A DNA stretch of 64,000 bases from [Clostridium] aerotolerans DSM 5434 (lineage in GTDB: Bacteria; Bacillota; Clostridia; Lachnospirales; Lachnospiraceae), in NCBI RefSeq assembly GCF_000687555.1, contig NZ_JHWJ01000007.1, positions 1 to 64,000 of the forward strand, written 5' to 3'. Position numbers and translations under genes: made by a program. The notes under the pieces were generated by a model. The model was not told the DNA's origin. It saw nothing but the letters and a program-made list of their open reading frames with translations, and made no database searches. Below are positions 32,373-40,691 of this stretch, piece after piece (position 1 is the first letter of the stretch; each line of letters starts with the position of its first letter).

Positions 32373-34751
32373 TTAAAGTCCCAGAACCTTCTTTTTTAAT
32401 ACAAGAAGATCCTTTGAATCGATCTTGCCGTCGCCATTTAAGTCAGCGGCCTTTTTTTCTGTTTCAGACAACTTTTCCAGTCCAAGGAGGTAACGCTGAA
32501 GCTTTAACACATCCTTGCTTGATACTTTTCCATCCCCATCAATATCTCCTGCAGTCCCGGAGGCTGTTTGCGTGGCAGTAGTTTCCTGTGCCTGCGTCTG
32601 TGCTGCAGTCTCTGTTACCTGTGTTGTAACCGGTTTACTTCCTCCCGGTCCCTGTGTGATAACACCGGTGGAAGTCTGCACGGAGATACTGGTACTGCCT
32701 ACGGGAGCAATGGTTACATTGCTTCCTCCAGGCGTTCCCTTGTTTCCAGACTCATTGGTACTTGATTTGCCAGGTCCGCTGCTTCCCGGTCCGCCGCTGT
32801 TTCCAGAGCCGCTGCTGCTGTTACCACTGCTGCCACTGTTTCCGCTGCTGCCTGAACTGCTGCTTCCCGGATTACTGGGCGTGGTGCCTGAACTGCTGCC
32901 TCCCACACCAGAGGAATAGGTGGGGCCATTATTCTGACGTACTACGTGAAGGATATATTCCCTTACCGTTCCATTCTGAGCTGTTACGGATATTTTAATA
33001 TCATTATTGCCATTTTGAAGTGCTACGGTTCCGGTTCCGCTCACAGAGGAGGCAGAATTCAGTGCGGAAGCAGATATCTTGATGTTGGATACCGTCGGAT
33101 CAACAATTAAATTGTATTCCAGAGTATCTCTGTGGAAGGTTGGTGTCATTACAAAGCCGTCCACACTTAAGCCTGCAAGCATATTGTTGGGATTTCCATC
33201 ACCTGTTGGCTGACTGCAGGGAGTTTCCGGCATATTATTGTAGACCGGAATCTTAAACTCAAGAGCTGTTTTTTTCATATCACTGTTATATGCTTTTGAA
33301 AATACAGCACCCTCTGAAGCTGCGCCCTGTACATTGGTCATGTACTGATGCTTATATAAGTTTGCACCCTGTACATTAAACTTCTTCAGATAAAATGTAT
33401 CCTGCCCAACTTTTACATAGTTATTACCATAATATAAAGCTCCGCCCAAAATTGATTTTTCAGGGGAATTCCATGGTCTTCCGTAATTACCTGTTTGGGA
33501 GGACCACCATAAACCTCTTTGAACCGCTGACATGCTTCCTGACTGATAAGCTTCAATATTAAAGAAATTATAAAATCCTTCATAGCCGGACTCTGTTCCG
33601 GATACGCTTTTTCCATTTCCTGCGGATCCCTGTTCCTGTATAATCATAGCGGCAAGAACGTAAGGGTTAACCCCTGACTGGGTAGCCGCATTCATGATCA
33701 TGTTTGCATAAGAGGAACTGCCGGTACCGGTACCAGTCGAATTATCGGAAGGAGCTGTTGAGGACGGACCCGTAAGACTGGCTCCTGGTCCGTATTCCAT
33801 AAGAACCTGAGGATTCTTAGGTGTTATGGAAGCATGAGGTGCCTCTAAGCTTACATTCCCGGATCCAGAGCTTTCAGGAGCTCCTCCCGTGGCAGGACTT
33901 ACGGATGCGCCGGGTCCTACATTTTGAGAGCCACCGGTGGGATTTGAGGTACCAGAGGAATTATTAGAACCTCCGCCGCTTTGGGAACTGCCGGATAAAA
34001 AGGTTCCTTTTGTCATGGTCTGAAGCCCATCCATGGTCTGCTTGTTGCTGTCATATGAATGGCTTAAGAACTGAAATACGTTTGTTTCATCCAGAAAGTT
34101 TCTGGGATCCATATAGTATTTTACAATATCTTCTGATGCCGTTACCCAGCTGCTGCCGTCAAAACCTACCCAGGTGCTGTTATCGAAGTTATAGGCACCG
34201 CTTAGCATGGACTTCCAGGAAGACATGCTGCTGGTATGTACCAGGGTCTTTCCTACCTGACTTTCTTCTCTGACCGCTGTATTCCAGTCAAGATTGGTCT
34301 TTTGGGCACGGAATACCCACTGAGGGTGCTGTGCATGGAGCTCACGAAGGCGCGCCTTATAGCTCTCCGGAAATCCTTCCGCGGAAAGCTGGGATTCAAA
34401 GTTCCCATCCTGGGTGTAGGAAGCAGGAAACTTTAAATAACTCTTTGTTACATAGCCGGTAACCTTTTGACCGCTTGCATTGGAAAAACGAATTTGATAC
34501 CATAACGCGCCGTCCGTCGCATTCTTTTCATCGATCACGGTTACGGATGCGCCGTTGGTCAGTTTTGTAACGATAGAATAGGTCGTACCGGGCCCGCTCC
34601 TCACATTAAGTGAAGTAGCATTCACCGTGGCCGACCTCTCTGTGTAAGCATACGCATTTATGTATGGCGTAATAACTCCAACGCTGGAATCCAACACCAG
34701 AACACTGGCTAATATAATAGCCAGCTTACGAGCTTTTTTGTACTTTTTCAT
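32373..34751 (-). CDS. SH3-glucosaminidase cell-wall hydrolase with C-terminal dockerin
   Basis: 792 residues. Signal peptide (RKLAIILASVLVLDSS), bacterial SH3 (about 40-110: ATSLNVRSGPGTTYSIV), an endo-beta-N-acetylglucosaminidase domain in two parts (WVFRAQKTNLDWNTAV to GTFLSG; then SGVNPYVLAAMIIQEQGS with the probable catalytic Glu, and GYEGFYNFFNI) separated by about 100 residues of Ser/Gly/Asn/Thr, a cadherin-like domain, a second Ser/Gly/Asn-rich linker, and a complete type I dockerin with two calcium loops (DIDGDGKVSSKDVLKLQR, DLNGDGKIDSKDLLVLKK). ATG 34751 follows GGGAG. Inferred role: peptidoglycan remodelling while docked on the cohesin protein. Confidence 0.93.
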   Translation of the reverse strand: MKKYKKARKLAIILASVLVLDSSVGVITPYINAYAYTERSATVNATSLNVRSGPGTTYSIVTKLTNGASVTVIDEKNATDGALWYQIRFSNASGQKVTGYVTKSYLKFPASYTQDGNFESQLSAEGFPESYKARLRELHAQHPQWVFRAQKTNLDWNTAVREESQVGKTLVHTSSMSSWKSMLSGAYNFDNSTWVGFDGSSWVTASEDIVKYYMDPRNFLDETNVFQFLSHSYDSNKQTMDGLQTMTKGTFLSGSSQSGGGSNNSSGTSNPTGGSQNVGPGASVSPATGGAPESSGSGNVSLEAPHASITPKNPQVLMEYGPGASLTGPSSTAPSDNSTGTGTGSSSYANMIMNAATQSGVNPYVLAAMIIQEQGSAGNGKSVSGTESGYEGFYNFFNIEAYQSGSMSAVQRGLWWSSQTGNYGRPWNSPEKSILGGALYYGNNYVKVGQDTFYLKKFNVQGANLYKHQYMTNVQGAASEGAVFSKAYNSDMKKTALEFKIPVYNNMPETPCSQPTGDGNPNNMLAGLSVDGFVMTPTFHRDTLEYNLIVDPTVSNIKISASALNSASSVSGTGTVALQNGNNDIKISVTAQNGTVREYILHVVRQNNGPTYSSGVGGSSSGTTPSNPGSSSSGSSGNSGSSGNSSSGSGNSGGPGSSGPGKSSTNESGNKGTPGGSNVTIAPVGSTSISVQTSTGVITQGPGGSKPVTTQVTETAAQTQAQETTATQTASGTAGDIDGDGKVSSKDVLKLQRYLLGLEKLSETEKKAADLNGDGKIDSKDLLVLKKKVLGL

Positions 34752-34818
34752 CTGTTTCTCCCAATATGACCTTATGTATTTTAAACTTAACAATTATATG
34801 TAAATCATCCATTTATTT

Positions 34819-34848
34819 ATTATAATGACAAATCATACCATGTGTCAA
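34819..34848 (-). promoter_or_regulatory. Promoter of the dockerin-cohesin operon
   Basis: On the minus strand TTGACA (34843-34848), an 18-bp spacer and TATAAT (34819-34824). Both hexamers are perfect. Confidence 0.85.
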
Positions 34849-34935
34849 CCAAATCGTCCAAAGTTCAGACAATTGGAATTATTTGTAAGAAAATCTTTAT
34901 AGTTTTAACAAACACTTAAGCATCATAACGATACC

Positions 34936-34964
34936 TTGTAAACCAGGATATGGTGTGATAGACT
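34936..34964 (+). promoter_or_regulatory. Likely promoter of the cupin gene
   Basis: TTGTAA (34936-34941), a 17-bp spacer and TAGACT (34959-34964). Confidence 0.5.
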
Positions 34965-34988
34965 AAGTTGAAACAAATGAGAAGGAAA

Positions 34989-35023
34989 GGAGATATGATG
35001 CAGTAGCCATCATATGACGATTT
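34989..35023 (+). promoter_or_regulatory. Shine-Dalgarno separated from AUG by a perfect hairpin
   Basis: GGAG (34989-34992) is 31 bases from the ATG at 35024, too far for direct use. Directly after it ATATGATG (34993-35000) pairs perfectly with CATCATAT (35008-35015) across a 7-base loop. With this hairpin folded, GGAG is eight bases from ATG. The same stretch also contains a minimal ORF, ATG ATG CAG TAG (34996-35007), a competing explanation. Confidence 0.65.
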
Positions 35024-35530
35024 ATGAATACAGCAGATTATTTTATTGAAAAACTGGATATGATCCCTCATCAGGAGGGCGGCTTTTTTAAAGAAATAGA
35101 AGCTTCTGATGATTATATTCCGGTAAACGCGGCTGAAGCCGATACCAGGATTACACGAAAATTATGGACAAGCATCTATTTTCTTTTAAGAGATGGTGAA
35201 GTCTCCAATTTCCACCGGTTAAAATCCGATGAAATGTGGTATTATCATGCCGGTTCCTCATTGACCATATATATGATAACTCCGGAAGGCGAATTAATCA
35301 CCAGGGATCTGGGCTTAGATTTAGATCAGGGGGAATGCCCTCAGGTTCTGGTTCCAAAGGGATATATATTTGGCTCTGCCATGAATAAAGAGGGGTTTGC
35401 TCTGGTGGGCTGCATGGTTTCCCCTGGTTTTGACTTTGAAGACTTTGAATTATTCAGTAGAGAGGAGCTTTTAAAAAGCTATCCCAAGCACAAAGACATC
35501 ATAAGAAAGCTGTCTATGGAAAACAGTTAA
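35024..35530 (+). CDS. Cupin of the DUF985 (cupin_5) family
   Basis: 168 residues. DUF985 hallmarks are HQEGGFFKEI near the start, SIYFLLRDGEVSNFHRLKSDEMWYYHAG in the core, and the late GSAMNKEGFALVGCMVSPGFDFEDFEL. The fold is a single cupin barrel; function in the family is unsettled (sugar or small-molecule binding). An in-frame TGA at 35015-35017 fixes ATG 35024 as the first possible start, yet no ribosome site is at normal distance (see 34989-35023). Monocistronic with its own terminator. Confidence 0.9.
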   Translation: MNTADYFIEKLDMIPHQEGGFFKEIEASDDYIPVNAAEADTRITRKLWTSIYFLLRDGEVSNFHRLKSDEMWYYHAGSSLTIYMITPEGELITRDLGLDLDQGECPQVLVPKGYIFGSAMNKEGFALVGCMVSPGFDFEDFELFSREELLKSYPKHKDIIRKLSMENS

Positions 35531-35550
35531 TCCTATATAAAAGCAAAAAT

Positions 35551-35575
35551 AAGGCTCCCCTTGCCGGGGAGCCTT
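35551..35575. terminator. Bidirectional terminator, cupin gene and carboxyltransferase cluster
   Basis: AAGGCTCCCC (35551-35560) pairs perfectly with GGGGAGCCTT (35566-35575). Minus strand is followed by ATTTTTGCTTTT; plus strand by AAACTTATTTATT. Confidence 0.9.
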
Positions 35576-35586
35576 AAACTTATTTA

Positions 35587-36999
35587 TTATACCGGATATG
35601 CCTTGCTTTCCTTGTCGGCTACTGTTACATCAACACCAGTCTGCTGAGCTGCACGGTATTCAAAGAATTCTTTTGCTACTGTTGGGAACAGAGCGTAGGA
35701 TAACACATCCTCATCCTGCTGTTTCCACTGTGCGCATTCCTTCTCAAACTGCGGAAGCTGAGGCGCAATGTTATCTGCCGGACGACAGGTAATCGGAGTC
35801 TCGTTTCCGATGACTTTTTTCTGAATTTCAGCATTAAACGGTTTTACTGTCTGGCCGAATTCACCTAAGAACATCTTTCTTGTCTCTTTTGTAACCATCT
35901 TATAACGCTCGCCGCCGATAACATTTAATACTGCCTGTGTACCAACGATCTGAGAAGAAGGAGTTACAAGAGGAGCTTCTCCCAAGTCCTGTCTTACTCT
36001 TGGAATTTCCTGAAGAACTTCCATATATTTGTCTTCCTGGCCCGCTTCTTTTAACTGGCTAACCAGATTAGAAAGCATACCGCCAGGTACCTGATACTGT
36101 AATGTCTTGATATCTACGCCAAGAACCTTTGGATTTAAAAGTCCGCTCTTTAATGCTTCCTCACGGATAGGCTGTAAATAAGAGCAGATTTCAGCCAGAA
36201 GATTCTGGTCAAAGCCTGTATCATATGGTGTGCCACGGAATGTCTCAACCATAACCTCAGTTGCTGGCTGGCTGGTTCCAAGTGCAAGTGGTGACATTGC
36301 TGTATCAATGATATCGCATCCAGCTTCCACTGCCTTTAAGTATGTCATGGAAGCAACACCAGAGGTGTAGTGGGTATGAACATCGATAGGAAGCTTAGTC
36401 GATTCCTTAAGAGCACTGATAAGCTCTTCTGCTTTGTAAGGAGTTAACAGACCTGCCATATCCTTTACACAGATGGAAGAAGCTCCCATGTCTTCGATTC
36501 TTTTTGCAATATCTTTCCAGTAATCCAGAGTGTATGCATCACCCAGAGTATAGCTTAACGCTACCTGTGCGTGACCATTCTCTTTATTACATGCGCTTAC
36601 AGCTGTCTTTAAATTGCGGATATCATTTAAACAGTCAAAGATACGGATGATATCGATACCATTAGCCAGAGATTTCTGAACAAAGTATTCTACAACATCA
36701 TCAGCATAGTGATTGTAGCCTAAAATATTCTGTCCGCGGAAAAGCATCTGTAACTTTGTATTCTTAAAGCCATCTCTTAACTTTCTAAGTCTGATCCAGG
36801 GATCTTCCTTTAAAAAGCGAAGGCACGCATCAAAGGTCGCGCCGCCCCAGCACTCTACTGCATGATATCCAACCTGATCCATCTTCTCTACGATCGGAAG
36901 CATCTGATCGGTTGTCATTCTTGTAGCAATCAAAGACTGATGAGCATCACGAAGGGCTGTCTCTACAATCTTGACCGGCTTTTTCTCTATTTCTGCCAT
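35587..36999 (-). CDS. Carboxyltransferase (OadA/PycB/transcarboxylase 5S-like)
   Basis: 470 residues. A TIM-barrel carboxyltransferase with ETALRDAHQSLIATRM, metal- and biotin-site motifs CWGGATFDACLRFL, FDCLNDIRN, IDVHTHYTSG and DTAMSPLALGTSQP. It moves CO2 between biotin and pyruvate/oxaloacetate. Unlike many OadA proteins it ends without its own biotinyl domain; that domain is the separate 137-residue protein upstream. Terminal gene of the four-gene cluster. Confidence 0.93.
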   Translation of the reverse strand: MAEIEKKPVKIVETALRDAHQSLIATRMTTDQMLPIVEKMDQVGYHAVECWGGATFDACLRFLKEDPWIRLRKLRDGFKNTKLQMLFRGQNILGYNHYADDVVEYFVQKSLANGIDIIRIFDCLNDIRNLKTAVSACNKENGHAQVALSYTLGDAYTLDYWKDIAKRIEDMGASSICVKDMAGLLTPYKAEELISALKESTKLPIDVHTHYTSGVASMTYLKAVEAGCDIIDTAMSPLALGTSQPATEVMVETFRGTPYDTGFDQNLLAEICSYLQPIREEALKSGLLNPKVLGVDIKTLQYQVPGGMLSNLVSQLKEAGQEDKYMEVLQEIPRVRQDLGEAPLVTPSSQIVGTQAVLNVIGGERYKMVTKETRKMFLGEFGQTVKPFNAEIQKKVIGNETPITCRPADNIAPQLPQFEKECAQWKQQDEDVLSYALFPTVAKEFFEYRAAQQTGVDVTVADKESKAYPV

Positions 37000-37051
37000 T
37001 GTCTTACCTCCTGGTCATTGTTAATTCTGCTCTGATCTGAGCCATACATAT

Positions 37052-37070
37052 GCCGGCAGTTACTGCCGGC
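37052..37070 (-). promoter_or_regulatory. Perfect GC hairpin between carrier and carboxyltransferase genes
   Basis: GCCGGCAG (37052-37059), loop TTA, CTGCCGGC (37063-37070). No U-run follows on the minus strand, so an mRNA-processing or stability element is more likely than a terminator. Confidence 0.6.
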
Positions 37071-37079
37071 CTTATCGTC

Positions 37080-37493
37080 TTAGTTCAGTGTCGCTAAAGT
37101 CGCGCCAGATTCTACTGCATCACCATTTGATACATTGATGCTTGCAACAGTTCCATCAGAAGGTGCTACGATTTCATTTTCCATCTTCATAGCTTCAAGA
37201 ATAACAAGTACATCTCCCTTTTTCACTGCCTGACCTACGCTCACTTTAACACCAAGGATCTTACCTGGCATTGGAGCTGGTACTGTAACAGAACCCTGAG
37301 AACCTGCTGGTGCTGCTGGAGCTGGAGCTGCTGCAGCCGGTGCTGCTGCTGGTGCAGGAGCTGCTGCTACTGGAGCCGGTGCTGCTGCCACTGGTGCTGG
37401 AGCTGCTGTTCTAGCTACTGCTGCCTGTGTAATTCCCTCTTCTACTGTTACGGCATAAACATTACCATTCACTGTAATTGTATAATTTTTCAT
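37080..37493 (-). CDS. Biotin carboxyl carrier protein (1.3S-like)
   Basis: 137 residues. A short N-terminal part (MKNYTITVNGNVYAVTVEE), an Ala/Pro-rich flexible linker (about 30-65), and a biotinyl domain with the biotinylated Lys in ILEAMKMENEI. It shuttles carboxyl groups between the two transferase subunits of the cluster. Same length class as propionibacterial transcarboxylase 1.3S and clostridial decarboxylase carriers. Confidence 0.95.
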   Translation of the reverse strand: MKNYTITVNGNVYAVTVEEGITQAAVARTAAPAPVAAAPAPVAAAPAPAAAPAAAAPAPAAPAGSQGSVTVPAPMPGKILGVKVSVGQAVKKGDVLVILEAMKMENEIVAPSDGTVASINVSNGDAVESGATLATLN

Positions 37494-37514
37494 GATGAAA
37501 ATCCTCCTGATTAT

Positions 37515-38264
37515 TTAAGCTTTTTTCCAATTATTAACTGGTGAGCGTCTGATTGAACGAACAACCAGGCTGCTTGGTGAGCTGCCTGTGCTTGCTGCAA
37601 TTGCAGCAGTAATAACAGCTACCAGTTCCAGATCATCGACTAAATTTACTTCTGCAGGAATTGCTGCATTTACTGGTGCTGGAGATGCTGCTGGTGCAAC
37701 AGCAGCTGGTGCTTTCGTTCCTTCGGAGGAATCACCTTCGGATCCACCGTTGAATTTACGCACACCGATAATTGCCAGTACAAGTATGATAGCTCCAACT
37801 GCCAGCCATCCGTATAAATCTTCCTGACTGTTACTACTCTTTTCCGGAGTAAAGGTCACAGAAAGTACCTTTGTTAAAGAGGAGTCCATAGCCACTGTGA
37901 ATTCCATACTTTTCTTTTCAAAAACAGCATTCACGGTTGCATTGTATCCTTCTGGAGTGGTCGTAATAGCAACATCATCTCCGATGGATACCAGCGCACC
38001 CAGCTCTGGCTTTAAGCTCTGCCAGGACTCTGCTGCCTGAGACAGAACAGCCGCCTGCTCTGCCTGAGACTTAAACTTTTCCACTTCTTCTTCTTTTAAA
38101 TCTACAAACATCTGCAGAAGTGGTTCCGGAATCTGCTCAAGCTGTGACTGAGCGTTAGCATCAACCTGCTTTGGTTCCGTATCAGCCTTACTGCTTATAG
38201 AGAATGAAAAGAGGCAGACAGCCAAACTAAGTCCCATTGCTACTCGTTTCAAATTCAGTTTCAT
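37515..38264 (-). CDS. OadG-like (gamma) subunit of the carboxyltransferase complex
   Basis: 249 residues. Signal peptide (LSLAVCLFSFSIS), an extracytoplasmic domain of about 110 residues, one transmembrane helix at about 150-168 (WLAVGAIILVLAIIGV), an Ala/Pro-rich linker and a C-terminal motif (LVAVITAAIAASTG, SLVVRSIRR) typical of sodium-pump decarboxylase gamma chains. It would tether the soluble subunits to the membrane. No beta (OadB) pump gene is in the window. Confidence 0.85.
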   Translation of the reverse strand: MKLNLKRVAMGLSLAVCLFSFSISSKADTEPKQVDANAQSQLEQIPEPLLQMFVDLKEEEVEKFKSQAEQAAVLSQAAESWQSLKPELGALVSIGDDVAITTTPEGYNATVNAVFEKKSMEFTVAMDSSLTKVLSVTFTPEKSSNSQEDLYGWLAVGAIILVLAIIGVRKFNGGSEGDSSEGTKAPAAVAPAASPAPVNAAIPAEVNLVDDLELVAVITAAIAASTGSSPSSLVVRSIRRSPVNNWKKA

Positions 38265-38281
38265 ATTCCTGTCACCTCATT

Positions 38282-39736
38282 CTAAATCGTGCCATGTTTT
38301 TTCGCGGGACGATCCTCATTTTTTGTAAATAACATCTCAAATGCAGCTGCAACTCTTGCTCTTGTTTCGCTGGCATCGATGATATCATCAACATAACCTC
38401 TTTTTGCTGCTGCTACAGCGCTGGACTGAGCCTGCTTATAGCTCTCAGCCTTTTCTGTAATAAGAGCTTTTCCATTATCAGCCTTTGCGATTTCATCCGC
38501 ATACATAATCTTAGCTGCTGATTCTGCATCCATCATACCAATAGAGGCATTCTCCCAGGCGTATACAACGTCAGAGCCGATGGATTTGCTGTTCATGGTC
38601 AGATATGCAGTTCCAAATGCGTTACCGATTACAACAGTTACTTTCGGAACAGTTGCATTGGCAAATGCATAGGTCAGTTTTGCAGAAGCTTTGGCAATTG
38701 CCTTCTCTGCGCACTTCGTTGCTTCATATCCCTTTACATTAACAAGAGTAAGAAGAGGAATGTTAAATGCATTGCAGAAATTAACAAATTCTGCTGCCTT
38801 AATACAGCCCTCTGCCGTTAAAACAGCATCATACTGAGCAGTTTTAACGCCGCTTTCATCATAAGCCTCTGTCTTGTTTGCAACACAGCCAATGGTCTCA
38901 CCGTTTAAACGGATAAAACCAGTTACCATGGAAGGAGCATAATCCTTCTTTGTTTCCATGAAGAAATTTTCGTCGGAAATCTGGGTAAGCGCGATGGTTG
39001 TATCACCAACATAATTTGACAGATCGGAGCAGACGCGGTTTAAATCATCATTGCATTCGCTGTAAGAAAGGTCATCTTTGTTATTAGCCGGAAGAATGGA
39101 AACAAGTATTCTGATTCCTGTCAGGATCTCATCACCTTCTGCAGTAAAGTCTACCAAACCAGTTTCTTTGCTCTGGAAGTCTGCAGATGCTGTATTGCAC
39201 TTCTCTGCATAATTTTCAGAAATCGCGTTAGGAGCGTTAACAAACAGCTTTCCACCCTTAGTTTCCATGAATGTAAAGTCTGCCATAGCCGCTGAAACAG
39301 CCATACCGCCGCCGCAAGCACCAAATACTGCTGTAATCTGCGGAATTACGCCAGATGCCAGTGTCTGGCTCATATACAATTCACCAAATCCGTTTAATGC
39401 ATCAGTTGCTTCCTGAAGTCTTAAGCCTGCACAATCAACCAGACCAATGACTGGAGCACCTGTCTTCATAGCCATATTGTAAAGTTTTGTGATTTTTTTT
39501 GCATGCATCTCTCCAACTGATCCGCCGAGAACGGATGCATCCTGGCTGTACACATAAACAAGACAGCCATCAATTGTACCGTAGCCAGTAACAACACCGT
39601 CAGCCGGAGTTTCCTTTGCTGACATGTTAAAGTCTGTGCTCCTAGCTGTTACATAGCCGCCAACTTCAACAAAACTGTTCTCATCAAGCAAAGCATGAAT
39701 TCGATTACTTGCTGATGTTTGTGTTGAATTACTCAT
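38282..39736 (-). CDS. Acyl-CoA carboxyltransferase (MmdA/transcarboxylase 12S-like)
   Basis: 484 residues. Two crotonase-like halves of the acyl-CoA carboxylase beta family: N half with GGSVGEMHAKK, ACGGGMAVSAAM; C half with NVKGYEATKCAEKAIAKASAKL and GNAFGTAYLTMNSKS. It transfers CO2 between (methyl)malonyl-CoA-type substrates and carrier biotin. ATG 39736 is eight bases after GGAGG. First gene of the cluster. It is somewhat diverged from canonical MmdA (about 510 residues), so the acyl substrate is uncertain. Confidence 0.88.
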   Translation of the reverse strand: MSNSTQTSASNRIHALLDENSFVEVGGYVTARSTDFNMSAKETPADGVVTGYGTIDGCLVYVYSQDASVLGGSVGEMHAKKITKLYNMAMKTGAPVIGLVDCAGLRLQEATDALNGFGELYMSQTLASGVIPQITAVFGACGGGMAVSAAMADFTFMETKGGKLFVNAPNAISENYAEKCNTASADFQSKETGLVDFTAEGDEILTGIRILVSILPANNKDDLSYSECNDDLNRVCSDLSNYVGDTTIALTQISDENFFMETKKDYAPSMVTGFIRLNGETIGCVANKTEAYDESGVKTAQYDAVLTAEGCIKAAEFVNFCNAFNIPLLTLVNVKGYEATKCAEKAIAKASAKLTYAFANATVPKVTVVIGNAFGTAYLTMNSKSIGSDVVYAWENASIGMMDAESAAKIMYADEIAKADNGKALITEKAESYKQAQSSAVAAAKRGYVDDIIDASETRARVAAAFEMLFTKNEDRPAKKHGTI

Positions 39737-39825
39737 TTTGCAATCCTCCATTTTGTAATAAATATATAATTCTATCCGATAGGAAACCGAAGAATTATAA
39801 TTAACACTAATTTCTGCCGATTATA

Positions 39826-39854
39826 ATTGTATAATGTAACCTGATGATTTACAA
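39826..39854 (-). promoter_or_regulatory. Probable promoter of the carboxyltransferase cluster
   Basis: On the minus strand TTGTAA (39849-39854), a 17-bp spacer and TACAAT (39826-39831), giving a 5' leader of about 85 bases. Confidence 0.55.
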
Positions 39855-39866
39855 GCTATTTTTAAC

Positions 39867-39917
39867 AAAAAAAGAACAGGAAACTATGTGGTTTTCACAA
39901 TTAATAGTTCCCAGTTC
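39867..39917 (-). terminator. Terminator of the 40008 lipoprotein gene
   Basis: A 14-base stem with one mismatch (39874-39887 with 39904-39917), followed on the minus strand by TTTTTTTGTT. Confidence 0.8.
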
Positions 39918-40007
39918 TCATGGTTGCTAATCATTTTGACGTAATATGTCGAGATATCCGGCGTTTTGTATATTTTTATCAATAAATTTTAGCAAAAATT
40001 AACATAG

Positions 40008-40562
40008 CTATTCTTTGATTTCTATTATTCCTATGCTTCCATCCTGGCCTGCCTGAAATGTGATTCTGGATTCCCCTTCCCCAAGAACAATCTTCTCATC
40101 TTTGGTATTAAGGGAACCTGTATCCACATTGGCCACCGCCACCATTAAATCATCTCCAAATATCATATCAGGATTCAGCTTTAATAAATCTTCTCTTTTT
40201 TCAAATACAATGGTCTCTTTATCCATGCTTATAAATTTACATGGATAAGTTAATAAGTCTGCCAGCGCTTCCAGATCCCGGTCAGCAATTGCTTCCTGAA
40301 CCTTCTCTGCAAATGCCTCTGACTTTTTATCCGTTCCCGGACTTTCACTGCTTTCCATTGCTCCCGGCCCTTCCTGGCCTTCCTCTGCTGAAACATCTTC
40401 CTGTATCATGGCTTTATCCATTTCATTGGCCGCAGTTTCTGATTCCGTTGTTATCCCTGGGGTCCCGACGGAATCTACAGCTTTCCTACTGCCGCAGCCA
40501 GTTATTAATACTGCCGCCATACAAATGGCGAAACAGATACAACTGGTTTTATTCCTGATCAT
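40008..40562 (-). CDS. Lipoprotein of unknown function
   Basis: 184 residues. Lipoprotein signal peptide with lipobox LITGC, an acidic Glu/Ser-rich linker (about 30-85) and a domain of about 95 residues (VQEAIADRDLEALADLLTYPCKF, then strands) resembling NTF2-like or DUF-type extracellular sensor folds. ATG 40562 follows GGGAGG; the upstream ATG at 40613 has none. Monocistronic. Not recognised further. Confidence 0.82.
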   Translation of the reverse strand: MIRNKTSCICFAICMAAVLITGCGSRKAVDSVGTPGITTESETAANEMDKAMIQEDVSAEEGQEGPGAMESSESPGTDKKSEAFAEKVQEAIADRDLEALADLLTYPCKFISMDKETIVFEKREDLLKLNPDMIFGDDLMVAVANVDTGSLNTKDEKIVLGEGESRITFQAGQDGSIGIIEIKE

Positions 40563-40691
40563 TTCCTGGTTCCTCCCTGCGTCCTGTCTTTTTCTTCGGC
40601 CACAGTATAGCACCTGAAAAGAACGTAAGTCAATAGAGTTTTTAAAACTGTAAACCTTAGACTGTATTCTGTAAGAATCCGTAATTTCTTC

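Noticed and set aside
32515-32919. Antisense frame opposite the dockerin gene linker
   Set aside because: Leu/Pro-rich shadow of a Ser/Gly-coding low-complexity region, with no ribosome site.
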